DNA of 64,000 nucleotides, from assembly GCA_026874595.1 (NCBI GenBank), contig CM049320.1, positions 7,071,464 through 7,135,463 on the forward strand, given 5' to 3'. Positions 46,806 to 58,559 of the stretch are shown in pieces. A model generated the notes under the pieces. It was not told the origin of the DNA and searched no databases. It saw only the letters and a program-made list of their open reading frames with translations. The stretch comes from Sipunculus nudus. Taxonomy: Eukaryota > Annelida > Sipuncula > Golfingiida > Sipunculidae. Position numbers and translations under genes: made by a program. Numbering within the stretch: the first letter of the stretch is position 1; each line of letters starts with the position of its first letter.

Positions 46806-47800
46806 TATGGTTTTGCGTGTTAGCAGACACAGTCCACGCATGTCGGTTTACAATAAGGTCGCGTGACTGCAGGTCCAATTTTGCGTATGTGTGACAGATC
46901 CCTAACAAAGAGTAGTCCACTAGTCCATATACTGACCTTCATGTCCTCTGATATATCTCTGCTGGATGGACATGGTTCATGGGCCGAATGTAAATTCATT
47001 AGCCCTATTTACACTAGAAAAATGTGGCGCGCGCTAGACCGGTCCAGAAAAATGTGGAGTGGGCTACATTTTAACTTGCGTTCACGCTGTGCCGAACAAA
47101 GTTACCATGTACGGGGCGCCACCCTGTCACGTTAGGCCGCATTGCATTTGGCCCGGCCAGGAATCTGCATTAGGTTTATACGCAGATAAATACTGCAATC
47201 TAGCACGGTCTAGATTGGATACCCCCTTGCGCGCATGGCTAAATCCTAGTCACATGACAGCCGAGTCTTACTGGTAGCGCGCTCAATTTCTGTTTACACA
47301 CGTTCGAAGCACAAATGTAGGCCGCGCCAGAAGCGTCTGGCGCGCGCCAGAATGTAGAACGGACTCAAACCGGTGGTCAAAATGTAGCGCGCTCCAGACC
47401 GAAAATCCTCGAAATTTGGCGCGTTTGGGGGACTAAACGATTTAGAGCGCTCCAGAAAAACGTGTGTAAATGGGGCTATTGTAGAACCTGTCGCAACAGA
47501 TTTGTATTATAGGTCCAGGGGCCTGAGCGGAAATGACACTGATAGCACAGGTAATTTATCCGGTTCCAGGCCAGAGTCACAGCAACATGCAATGTTCCAG
47601 TCAGCGGGAGTGTCACCCGTTGTGCAAATAATATTGACGTCTGTGATCGCGCCTGGTCCACGGTTTTTAACCCTCATGTACAGGAGTAAGCTTACGTTTC
47701 AGGGCAATATTCTGGCAGGTACAAATTTATTTCAAAGAGAAGACGGTATTTTTCTTGTTGCATGTACCATAATTCCACATGCTTTATAGGTGATTTTGCC
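46806..47800 (+). repeat. Dispersed repeat split by a MITE
   Basis: The outer parts (46820-46930 and 47630-47800) match the 336 bp repeat at 32815-33150 on the opposite strand. Between them lies the inverted-repeat element 47001-47479 plus diverged sequence. The 33 kb copy thus approximates the uninterrupted state. Confidence 0.55.
47001..47479. mobile_element. CCCATTTACAC-ended MITE, about 480 bp
   Basis: The left end AGCCCTATTTACACTAG is mirrored by the right end GTGTGTAAATGGGGCT. The flanks show ATT on both sides (TC-ATT at left, ATT-GTAG at right), a possible 3-base target-site duplication; a TA duplication is also compatible. The interior is GC-rich and full of GGCGCGC, CCAGAC and AATGTAG motifs in both orientations, quite unlike the AT-rich flanks. 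No transposase is encoded. Confidence 0.7.
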
Positions 47801-47875
47801 ACTTTAACTGATGTCCAGTTGACTAAGAGAAGGTTTATATTTATAAAAAGCAAAACAAATAGTTTTTTTTTAATT

Positions 47876-47881
47876 TTTATT
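47876..47881 (-). terminator. Candidate ZNF593 polyadenylation signal
   Basis: An AATAAA on the minus strand about 400 bases after the ZNF593 stop codon. It is the first canonical signal I see downstream. The 3' UTR would include the (TA)n at 48022-48073. Without transcript data the choice is tentative. Confidence 0.3.
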
Positions 47882-48019
47882 TACATATATAATGATTATT
47901 AATGTATTTATGTGATATTATCATCCTCTTTTTACCCAGAAATGACAGGTGATAAATATTTCACATGAATACAATGAAGCACTCTCTCTCCCTCAAACAC
48001 GCACATACACATCATCATA

Positions 48020-48021
<2 letters not shown>

Positions 48022-48073
<52 letters not shown>
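48022..48073. repeat. (TA)n microsatellite
   Basis: A clean TA run of about 26 units, probably inside the ZNF593 3' UTR or just after it. Confidence 0.9.
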
Positions 48074-48079
<6 letters not shown>

Positions 48080-48278
48080 TTTCATCTGTGTTACTTAGGT
48101 GAATGATCATACATAACACTATGTAAAATAAAATAACTGAATTTCCCGCTGTAACAAAATTTGAATAACCTAAAATTTTGGAGTTGGATATAGTAAACAG
48201 TTCAATATTACAAAGCTTAAATAAAGCTATCTCTTCATATTAATCCCCTGACATGACGGATCAGTCTTTCAGCTTCAA

Positions 48279-48420
48279 CTATAGATCCTCTGCTTCATCC
48301 ATTTGCTCTTTAACATCTTGCGTTTTGACCTTTTTCTTTTTAGGAGGGATGTATGACCCCTGACCTGCAGCCCTCTCAGCCTCCTCTTGTGTGTAAGGTT
48401 CTGTCTCCAGAGCTTTTAAC
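48279..48420 (-). CDS. ZNF593 last coding exon
   Basis: This minus-strand exon encodes the C-terminus of ZNF593, the animal homologue of yeast Bud20, a nucleus-cytoplasm shuttling protein that helps export pre-60S ribosomal subunits. The frame reads [19 protein letters not shown], then [10 protein letters not shown] and a short acidic tail ending in EAEDL and a TAG at 48279-48281. The [17 protein letters not shown] block is the family signature just after the zinc finger. The acceptor TTACTTTCAG lies directly before the exon on the minus strand, at 48421-48430 in plus coordinates. The single leading base completes the AG left by the upstream exon (62987-63049) to give Arg. The lysine-rich run plausibly serves nuclear or nucleolar location (inference). 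Open sequence beyond the acceptor in the same frame is intron. Confidence 0.9.
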
Positions 48421-48451
48421 CTGAAAGTAAAAAAAATATCATGTATAAAAA

Positions 48452-48490
48452 AACAAGGGACCCATGGGTCACGGTCCTCAGCTTTTATAT
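48452..48490 (+). mobile_element. Left-end fragment of the CAAGGGACCCATGGGTC family
   Basis: AACAAGGGACCCATGGGTCA and the following CGGTCCTCAGCTTT match the left ends of the elements at 49064 and 55524. It stops after about 40 bases, only about 30 bases from the ZNF593 acceptor. Confidence 0.6.
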
Positions 48491-49063
48491 ATGATAAAAA
48501 AAATATGATTTTGAAATGAGGCACATGCTGGTTTTGTGTGGTTATAAATATAAGCTGTATTATGAGTTGTTGGTGTTTAGCTTATGTATGATTTTGATAG
48601 TTTCTTTGGAGACAGGGAAGAGATCGATTTCATTTATTTTATTAACAAATGAAGTGCTATTGTCATACAGATTTTGACTTGGCCATATAACTGATAACCA
48701 GCACATATAAGATAAGAGTTTAACTATTTATTAAAATTTAATAACAAATATTGTGCCAAATATAATTTTTATTAAAAATAAAAAGAGAATCATATGTTTT
48801 TTTTATTTAAATATAACTGAAATGATTATTAAAATAATATTATAGAATATATTTATAAATGCATTCATGAATACATTTTGAAAGTATTTGCACTGGTATT
48901 AAAATACTTTCATTTTTACCTGAATTCCCATTCTTATGCAAGAAATTTTATAATGGAGTACATATTCATATTCGTATTCAAATACATTTGCAATGTATTC
49001 GCACCATGTGTGGTATTTATTCAGTTTTAGCCAAACAATGATGTTGAGAATCCAGAATAAAAA

Positions 49064-50796
49064 CAAAGGACCCATGGATCTCTGCGCCCAGCTTATGTTT
49101 TAAATTTTTGCAAATGCAAAATATGAAAAATATTCTATTGTAATGTTTTTCATTTATGTAAGCATATGAGAAGATAAGAGGAAAGGGGCCCTCCAACTTG
49201 GTTATAGTAAAGTTCTAAATATATGATTGAAAACTAATACTCTGACAAGACTGTCATGAAGAAAAACAGTAAAAGTTTTGTGATACTGTGATGCATATGA
49301 AAAATTTACAGAAGGACAGGCAAGTGGACAGAATGGACTAATACCTTTATTTCACTTTCAAGGGAATAATGCATTTAAGTTTATATATAAGCCTATTTTT
49401 TAGCATATCCACTTTTTCCATTAATAGTTTTTATCTGATTCATTTTTTTTATTTACAGGTTTTATAAATTTGTAAAAAAAAACTGAAAATATAAGATAAA
49501 ATATTAGAATTCTAGGTTGCAATCATTATATATCCAGAGTGTAGCTCATATTTGGTCAAACTATGCATACTCATATATTTTATTATTTTTAAATCAAATG
49601 TTTAAACTGAATTTAAAAGAAAATAATGCCACAACATGGCATCTACAAGATTATTTCTTGAATCCCTATTAAACAGCTTTGCACATTGGAGTTTTCAGTA
49701 CATGCTTAATTTTATTCACGGAAATAAAATAAAAGATTCAGTAAATTTGATAAAATAAGAACATCTTTTCAAATAAAGTATACACACTGTTGGTTGAATG
49801 AGGGACAAATAATATCATTATGCTAATAAATAGTCAATTTCACACCTGGTGAAGTTTTCCTCTTCTGAAGTAAAGCATTACTTATCTGATGAACATCCAC
49901 ACTTTCATAGCAATACACCACTTTGTGGACACAATTAAATGTGCACTTTAATCATTGTAACCCTTGTCGTACAATACAAAATCTAAAATGTAGCATAGCC
50001 CAGAATAAAATGAAATACAGAAAATTATAACATTCATCTAGTTAATGCACCATCGGGGGGGGGGGGGGAGAGGGGGGGCGGGGGGGGGGGGGGGGGGAGT
50101 GCAGAGCAGTGGGAAAGCCTGCTAGTAGTGGCAAAGCTGAGCCAAGGCAAGCTGCCTGGGGTGGGTTACATAATGCAAGTGAAGGCTGTACTACTAGGTG
50201 GGCTAGATGTAAACAACACTTGACATGGTGTATGAAAACTTGAATAAAAGTTACTCCTTTCAATCAATTCCTTTGAAATTTCAGATTTTAAAGATAAAAT
50301 CCTTATGTATATATGCTGTGAAAATTAAATCAACAGTGCTTACAGGGAAAAAACGTGTCATTGCCAAAATTGGACAAAATTTGAGGTATTGATTTTTTAT
50401 TTATGCTAAAAACTTGAAAAATTTGCAAATTTCAGATCTAATTTTGGGTAAACAATTGAATCTTGATTAAATAAAGTTATATTCCTGAAAAAAGTCTCCA
50501 GCTTCAGCAATTCTCATGTTAAGTGAGCAAATATATTTCCTGATTTTTTAAATTTTTCATTATATTTGGGCCCATAACTTCAAAATAATACCCAATACTG
50601 ACCTAATTTTTGGTATGTGCATAGAAAATGTATGGAAGAATGAGAAAACTAAATATGATCAAAAACAGATAGGTGGTTTTGATATTAAGCAGCTTTGAAG
50701 TGTAACAATGGCTTTTTTATGGAAAACAGAGGTTTTTCCTTAATATCTCGAAGGAATGAAGTCCTAATGACCCAATGACTTTTAGTCAGCTGAGCT
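49064..50796 (+). mobile_element. CAGCTGAGCT-ended element, copy A (1.73 kb)
   Basis: It starts CAAAGGACCCATGGATC and ends TTTTAGTCAGCTGAGCT. Nearly all of 49127-50774 is shared with 56169-57790 at high identity, including AGAGGAAAGGGGCCCTCC, GACAAGACTGTCATGAAGAA, ATGCCACAACATGGCATCTA and GTAAACAACACTTGACATGG. No coding frame of note is present, so the element is non-autonomous. The tail after GACCCAAT is shortened compared with the other copies. A-rich sequence flanks both ends. Confidence 0.75.
50056..50098. repeat. Poly-G tract inside copy A
   Basis: About 40 bases of G with a few A/C interruptions. The homologous position in copy B has only about 10 G (57125-57134), so the run has expanded or shrunk since duplication. 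Confidence 0.95.
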
Positions 50797-51365
50797 AAAA
50801 AACAAGTCGGAAAATCTCATATGTAGGGATACCACCTTCTGGGAATCCCTGTGTGTATGTAACATATATAGAGTGAAACTGTACTAAGCAAAAATGCCCC
50901 AATACTAAAGGTCTGTGCACAAAATGTTAGAAGGTTGCTGACATGTCTCTGAACAAAATGGCATCAAACAAATGTTAATGAATATTAGGACTGCAAAGTG
51001 TTCATATCTGAAATCAATAAATGTTGGTGCTTACATGAATGATAACATTTATGAAACACCACCCAGAAAGATCTGTGGTTTGTATGCGATCCACAGGAGC
51101 CGATACAGCAATTTAGAATTGAGATGGGGGGGGGGGGGGTGTTCTCACTGCAAGGCTGTAAAGCGAGCGAGCCAATCCTTCACGCCGAGGGGGGTACTCC
51201 CCCCCCCCCTCCCCCCCCCATCAGGTGTAGAAAATTTAGATTGAAATAGTACAATCTGGGGTAGCTTAAATGCATTAAATTTTCCGTGAGGTCAAAAAAG
51301 GGGGGGGGGGGGGGGGTGGGCGCGCACCTCCTGCACCCCTAATCCGCCCCTGATCCAAACCATCA
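50797..51365. other. Intronic stretch with three poly-G/C tracts
   Basis: It contains G or C runs at 51126-51139, 51199-51219 and 51301-51318. The last is followed by CACCCCTAATCCGCCCCTGA, a transposon-terminus-like sequence. The frame at 50972-51244 is not recognised. Confidence 0.5.
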
Positions 51366-52084
51366 ATCTATATTTAAAATAGTTACTCTCATTTGTTCTT
51401 GCAGGGAAGTGCAACCCTCAGCAAGCTGTATTAAATACATGTACAATCTGGAAAAACCCAGAAGGTGTGTATTTTGACAAGCAGTTTCCACATTCATCCG
51501 CAGTGTCCTCACATAATGTCGTTGTTACGCCAGATTTGAGGGTCACACTCAATGTTCCCAACCTTGCTACTTGTTAGGAAGGGATAGATCACAGGCACAG
51601 GATTTAATCCCACATAACTAAGAAATTTATTTTTTTGTTGTTTTTCCACATATTTGTAAGCTAATCCACCCCTTCCTTAAAGGAGTCTGACCTATTTTAG
51701 AGTGTAAGTCTCTCACTGTGAACTGTGTATCCCTTCCCAAAATCCTGCATCTGCCCCTGTTGTGTGTCACACATGCTGACCTGAAGAAAATATGTGAGGG
51801 TGCTAGAAAAACAGTTAAAATCATTAGTTTTATTGTTTAACTCTGGTACTATTTACCTTAATGACTGGTATAATTTATTGTTAAAACCAAGCCTGGGGAC
51901 AATGACAATACCAGGACACATGCCTAATCTGCTGCAAACCATAACATCATTGCCAACTTCCGGGAATTTTTTTTAATTTTTACTTTTGGCAAATAACAAC
52001 AAGGACACCACAAAGCGGAGCATCCTGTTCCACAGGAGCATAACTAGACTGGGTGTATTACCCAGTATTAAAATCAGGAGGGCA

Positions 52085-52300
52085 GTTCTTGACCTTTGAC
52101 CCTGTGACTTTAAAATGGATTGGGTTCTTCATCAGAGGGTTAATGAGCCATATGTCAAAGATGAACGGTTTTGGAAGAACGGTTTGGTTAAAATGCTTCC
52201 ACGAGCTTTTTCAAGAAGTGGGTCTGGTGGCCTTGATCTTTTGACCCTGTGACCTCAAAATCAATAGGGTTTTCCATCTGTGGGTGGGTGAGCCTTATAT
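52085..52300 (+). repeat. Repeat with TGACCTTTGACC-type motifs
   Basis: Two related stretches, about 150 bases apart, contain TTGACCTTTGACCCTGTGAC and TTGATCTTTTGACCCTGTGA, each followed by AAAAT and a GGGTT motif. The first matches the DR1 nuclear-receptor site (complement GGGTCAAAGGTCA). The frame at 52053-52244 is a by-product. Confidence 0.5.
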
Positions 52301-52444
52301 AAAAACAGACTAAGGGTGATAGCTATATATAGCATAGCATGACTGATGTCATCTGAGCATTAATTAGAAAAAAATATTTGAATTATTTTCAAAGGCAATC
52401 AAAAACAAATCTGCTAAAAATGCCATGTAAAATTTCACCCTTAC

Positions 52445-52800
52445 TTTATTAAACCTCCGCCAGTTTGTGAGAGGCATCATCTTTTACTGTTTAGTTTGAC
52501 TGTTAGCAACTTATCCCAAAAACCTAGGGACAGATTTTGATGAAATTTTCTGAAGAGTTTGATGACACCCAAGGATAAATCTCTAAATATGTTTGATTCA
52601 ACATATGTTTGATTCAATGGGTTCTTTCCTTTGTTACATATGGCTATTTTCTTATAACAGAAAGATTCATAGATATTACGGGGTGGCTTTGTTATGGAGG
52701 TGACCAGAGATGGAGTTGTTGAATCATGACAGCTGTTTGAGCCGACATAGCAAAGTCTGATGAGGCTCATCCTTGTCGGAGATTGTTATCTCTGAATACT
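52445..52800 (+). mobile_element. Possible GCCTCCGCC-type repeat
   Basis: It begins AACCTCCGCCAG and includes AGGGACAGATTTTGATGAAA, TTTTCTGAAGA and, near 52695, TTATGGAGGT. The left end fits the MITE family at 35098 but the body differs. Assignment is tentative. Confidence 0.35.
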
Positions 52801-54930
52801 TTAGGTTATTATTATTTGTTAAGACAGTGCACCTGAAGCCTGACAACCATGGGTGTAGACCTGGTGTATCCAGAGAAACTCTACCCTTTTTACAGAAGGA
52901 AGATTGTAAATGTTTCCGCTGCTAACCTGTGATCAGATTTATTACCTACTGATAATAGAACAACAAACAACTTTCTGTAGATAATATCAGCATTCCATCT
53001 GCTTAACCTTGGAGTTACAGAAAGTTCAAACATTTGATGTAAAAACCAGGAAGGGAATTCATGATCACTAACAAGAGAAAAATGCAGATGATTAAAGTCC
53101 ATAGTCTACAGCTGCACTATAAAATTTTTTTACAGAATTAGACCATGGAGATAGAATTAAATGGGAGTTAGTATTGGGATCACGGATCGTGTCCGATGTT
53201 GCTTGCGATCAAGTATAAGAAACATTGCACATAGGTTATAAAGCTCTTTGATCTCGCTACAGGTGCTTGCCTATTGCACTAAGGTTATCCCTGATACATC
53301 GCTGAGGATACCAAGATTGTTTGGCAAGGGAGCTGTCATATCAGTCCTGTGTTACTTGGCATTAACCTAGATTTCACAAGGGGTTTGCTCCCATGAAAAA
53401 AAAATCTGTTAAAATTATATTATTGTATAGGAGACCCACTCATTCTCAGCCCGGACAGATTTATCTTTAGTAAGGGCTTGCTTTGTTTACCATAAAGTTA
53501 AATGGAAAGAAATTACACCAATGGCAAGCAGATAAACTTAAATTTTAAGGAAAAATAATAACAATGTAACTGTGTGGTAAAGTCAGATACAATGATAAAA
53601 TCAAAGTACTATCCAATATATCATATACACCCCAAATTGCTTCGCACTGGAAAAGATGAGCTTGAAAGCAGTGGGACTCCAAAATTATTCAGTGTTGCGA
53701 GTAGTAGATATAAGGATTCGATAGCCTGTGACTGAGCCATTACATGTGTCTTTTAATTAGATAATGCACATGCATTAAATTTTAACATAAAATTTCATGA
53801 AATATCATGCAAATCATCCAGCACACTAATGCTTAGACTTAGCTGCCGCAAGCAGCATCAGAAGCAGCATTTGTACTGTTTGATTTTTATGGGTTTTATA
53901 AGTTTTACGAGTACAATATACATTCATCACAACTACAATAGGCAGCAACAATAAGACTTCAGGGGCTACCACTTGTGTCCCTTTGATGCTGGGCATCAAT
54001 CACAGTGCTTACTCCATCTTATTGAATCTCCTTGGTTAAACATTTTTGATTAGACATTAACCCTTTTCCAAAACCTGCCATGGGGCAATAGGTCCAAACG
54101 TGTCTTTTTTCACCTGCTTTACAAAGTGATAAATTTATTGAGGTGTTATATCATGGTTTAACTTTTTCTTTTGCATTACAGTTAGGTATTAGTATTACTC
54201 TGTCCACCGAAGGATGCTAAGAGCAGTGTATATATTTTTCAAACAAAGTTAAATATGAAATTAAATTGCAGTCTTTGAATGGTGTACCAATGGAGTTATT
54301 CAGAAGTGAAGAAGTTCCATACATTGCAGAGAATTTCAGTCAAATTCCTAAATAATTAATTAAAGTCATTTTTATTGACAGGTAGATAAAAGTGACCCAA
54401 TCATGCATCAAATGCATTTATATAGGTTTCAATGTAGAAGAATCGAACTGATCTTCCGTTTGCATAGACATAAATGCAACTACAGTAGTAAAAGTAATCA
54501 CATCACTGAATGCACCAGTCCCCTGCCCTGAGCTGTAGGGCAATCCTTATTACTGAACCTGTTGTTAAGCTTATACTTGATCTAAGAGTACTTAGGTCTT
54601 AATATGTAGCAGGACTCCTACAGACAGAAGACATCTTACATAACATCATGGATTCATGATCATGAGCTGAACTGAACTCGGCAAAATGTCTTCACTTTGC
54701 ACATTGATAAGGTTAAAGCAAACAAATTATTGTTCAACAAAACTAACAGTTCTAGTATTTGTTGATGAATGTGAATAATCACTCAGTCCTCAGTTATGCT
54801 GTTTAAGGTGCTTTTGTTACCATATCATGGAAAATAGACAAGTGACCAAGACTGTGTGCTGTTCATGTGCATCGCTTCAAGATGAGGCACATTTTTTTGT
54901 TTTCTTATAAACTGGAGCACCTAGTCACTG
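52801..54930. other. Intronic stretch, nothing recognised
   Basis: AT-rich sequence with no exon, RNA or repeat family I can support. The frame at 52890-53102 (minus) has no recognisable features. Confidence 0.4.
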
Positions 54931-55523
54931 CTCCTAATGTAAAATTTAGTACTAAGTACTCTCCAATGTAAAAGTCGGTACTCCCTATGTAAAATTCAGT
55001 ACTCAGTGCTTCAAATGAAAAATTCAGTACTCAGTGCTTCAAATATAAAATTCAGTACTCAGTGCTTCAAATGTAAAATTCAGTACTCAGTGCTTCATAT
55101 GTAAAATTCAGTACTCAGTGCTTCATATGTAAAATTCAGTACTCAGTGCTTCATATGTAAAATTCAGTACTCAGTGTTTCAAATGTAAAATTCAATACTC
55201 AGTGTTTCAAATGTTAAATTCAGTACTTAATCCTTCAAATGTAAAATTCAGTACTCAGTGTTTCAAATGTTAAATTCAGTACTTAATCCTTCAAATGTAA
55301 AATTCAGTACTCAGTGCTTCATATGTAAAATTCAGTACTCAGTGCTTAAAATGTTAAATTCAGTACTCAGTGCTTCAAATGAAAAATTCAGTCCTCAGGG
55401 CTTCATATGTAAAATTCAGTACTCAGTGCTTCATATGTAAAATTTAATACTCAGTCTTTCAACTGTAAAATTAAGTACTCAGTGCTTAAAATGTAAAATT
55501 CAGTACTCATTGCTTCAAATGAA
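54931..55523 (+). repeat. 28 bp minisatellite, left part
   Basis: About 21 units of a 28-base sequence built around AAATTCAGTACTCAGTGC and TTCAAATGT. Variants (TTCATATGT, TTAAAATGT, TTAATCC) occur in a set order. The array stops abruptly at 55523 in the middle of a unit where a large insertion begins, and resumes at 61066 in register. The block 55258-55523 is nearly identical to 61584-61849. Confidence 0.95.
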
Positions 55524-56168
55524 CAAGGGACCCATGGGTCACGGCGCTCAGCTGATCGTGATTGGACTATAAATGTTTCTCCACTGTGATACTATATCGA
55601 GTCGATAAAGCTTATGAATATCATGTACATGTTGGGCTATTATAAAGGAATGTAATGTAATATGTGAGTAAATGATAAATGAAATTACCTGACTGATGGA
55701 TTAATAGAGTCGAATAAAGTGGTTTATTTTTTATTTATTTAGGAGGGGTTGAAAATTGTGATATATTTGAGCAAATATGAATGCAATGACAGCAGTAATA
55801 AGCAGTAGTAGATGATAAGGCTATTTGTTGAAGTATCTAAAGTGTATGGTAGTCTGCAAGCGTTCAATTTGACAGATATGATGTTATGATTAACTATGCT
55901 GATGAAGTGATTTATGAATATGTGACTGTATGACACAATATCTCTTTAGTCTTGACAAGGTACATTATTGTGATGCCCACTATGTCTACATATTACACAA
56001 TATTGACATAATTTCTGGCATGTACATAGGTACCTATGGACGAATAGTTATACAAAATATTAAAGTATGAATATATCTGATTCATCTTGTTCTTGCTTAC
56101 TGAGGCTGACTTTGGGATGGGGTTCGGAGAAGGGAAAAGTGAGGGCAGCACGAAGGTGGATGTAGAAA

Positions 56169-57830
56169 TATTCTATTGTAATGTTTTTCATTTATATAAG
56201 AATATGAAAAGCTAAGAGGAAAGGGGCCCTCCTTCTTGGTTATAGTAAAGTTCTAGATATATGATTGCAAACTAATACTCTGACAAGACTGTCATGAAGA
56301 AAAACAGTAAAAGTTTTGAGATACTGTGTTGCATACGAAAATTTACAGATGGACAGGCAAGTGGACAGAATGGACTAATACCTTTATTTCACTTTCAAGA
56401 GAATAATGCATTTAAGTTTATATAGAATCCTATTTTTTTAAGCAGATCCACTTTTTCCATTAAGTTTTTATCTGTATCATTTTTTTTATTTACAGGTTTA
56501 TTAATTTTTAATTAAAAAACCTGAAAATATAAGTTAAAATATTAGAATTGTTGCAAAAGTTGCAATCATTATATATACAGAGTAAAAAACATTGGGTCAT
56601 ATTATGCATACAAATATATTTTATTATTTTTAAATCATAAATGTTTTAACTGATTTTAAAAGAAAATAATGCCACAACATGGCATCTACAAGAATATTCC
56701 TTGAATCACTATTAAAAAGTTTTGCATATTGGAGTTTTCAGGACATGCTTAATTTTATTCACCAAAATAAAATAAAAGTAAATTTGACAAAATAAAACAT
56801 CTTTTCAAATAAAGTATACACACTGTTGGTTGAATGAGGGACAAACAATATCATTGTGCTAATTACTATCCCAGTTTTAATTAATTACTGGAATTAATAG
56901 TCAATTTCACACCTGGTGAAGTTTTTACTCTTCTGAAGTAAGGAATTACTTATCTCATGAACATCCAGACTTTCACAGCAATACACCACTTTGTGGACAC
57001 AATTAAATGTACACTTTAATCATTGTAACCCTGGTGGTTCAATACAAAATCTAAAATGTAGCATGTCCAAGAATAAAATAAAATACAGAAAAATTATAAC
57101 ATTCATCTAGTTTATGTACCAGCTGGGGGGGGGGATGAGTGCAGGGCGAGGGGAAGCCTGCTAGTAGTGGCCAAGCTGGGCCAAGGTAAGCTGCCTGGGG
57201 TGGGTTACATAATGCAAGTGAAGGCTGTACTACTAGGTGGGCTAGATGTAAACAACACTTGACATGGTGTGTGAAAACATGAATAAAAGCTATTCATTCC
57301 AATCAATTTCTTTTGAAAGTTCAGATTTTAAAAGATTAAATCCTTATGCATATATGCTGGGAAAATTAAATCAACAGTGCCAAAGTTGGACAAAATTTAA
57401 GGTATTGTTTTTTATTTATGCTAATAACTTGAAAAATTTGCAAAATTCAGATCTAATTTTGGGTAAACAATTGAATTTTGATTAAAAAAAGTTATATTCC
57501 TGAAAAAAAGGTCTCTAGGTTCAGCAATTCTCATGTGAGTAAATATATTTCCTGATTTTAAAAAAAATTGCATTATGTTTTGGCCCATAACTTCAAAATA
57601 ATACTCAATACTGACCTAATTTTTGGTATGTTCATAGAAAATGTATAAAAGAATGTGAATACTAAATACGATCAAAAGCAGATCAGTGGTTTTGATATTA
57701 GGCAGCCTTGAAGTGTAACAATGGCTTTTTTTATGGAAAACGGAGTTTTTTTCCTTAATATCTCGAAGAAACAAAGTCCTAATGACCCAATTTTCGGTAT
57801 GGTAGGAGATTTTGGGGACATCTTAAATTA
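56169..57830 (+). repeat. Duplicate of 49127-50774
   Basis: Collinear with copy A over about 1.65 kb, with small insertions and deletions, a shorter poly-G tract and a few extra bases (for example at 56865-56900). Unlike copy A it continues past GACCCAATTTTCGG into GTAGGAGATTTTGGGGACAT, as in the 10 kb copy. Confidence 0.85.
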
Positions 57831-58559
57831 TGTCAACAGCCTGGGGAGCATAGAGATGTGCACTGAATGACCTACAGTCATCAAAGTGGACTGCTTGACA
57901 ATGTAAGGGAATACAACAAGAGCCTCCAAAAAAATTCAATAACTAGCCTAATTTTGCAGCTTTTATTTTCAAATTTCAGATTTTAACAGATTAAATCCTT
58001 ATGTATACATAGTGTGAAAATTAAATCCACAGTACTTACAGGAAAAAAACGTGCCATGGCCAAAGTTGGGCAAAATTTAAGGTACCAATTTTATATTTTT
58101 GCCAATATTTAAAAAAATTTAACAGATTTTGATCTAATTTTTGGTATACAATTAAATTTTGATTAATTAAAGTTGTATTACTGGAAAAAAGTCCCTACCT
58201 TTAACACTTTGGGTCTTAAGTGACAAAATATCTTCCTGATTTTTTTACAAAGTGCATTATGTTTGGGCCAATAACTTTTTTAAACTAGAATACGGGTAGT
58301 CGACAAGGGACTATGTGTATCCGCCTAAATCAGAGTGGAACAGGTGAAGTGAGGCATGGATTAAGTGGCAAGGGGAAATAGAGTGAAGTGTTGCATATAT
58401 GCATGGATGTCTGCAGCCAAATTGTGTATGAAGGTTGCCCCCCCACCACAAAATCCAGAAAGCCAGCCCAGTTGTATACATATGCAAAATTTAAGGTAGA
58501 TAAGTCAAACCACTACATGTATACGAGTGATTTTAGCCCGTGGCAGACAATCAGATGGA

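Noticed and set aside
32843-47789. Shared VIAPGP-x-FLT-xx-YRSK peptide in frames at 32843-33028 (minus) and 47502-47789 (plus)
   Set aside because: The two loci are copies of one dispersed repeat, so similarity in one frame follows from DNA relatedness. The rest of each frame diverges.
55258-55440. Identical 60-residue frames here and at 61584-61766
   Set aside because: Identity reflects duplicated minisatellite DNA, not protein conservation.
54931-55523. Regular 28-base repeats that could suggest a CRISPR array
   Set aside because: Units are directly adjacent with no unique spacers, and the context is a eukaryotic intron.
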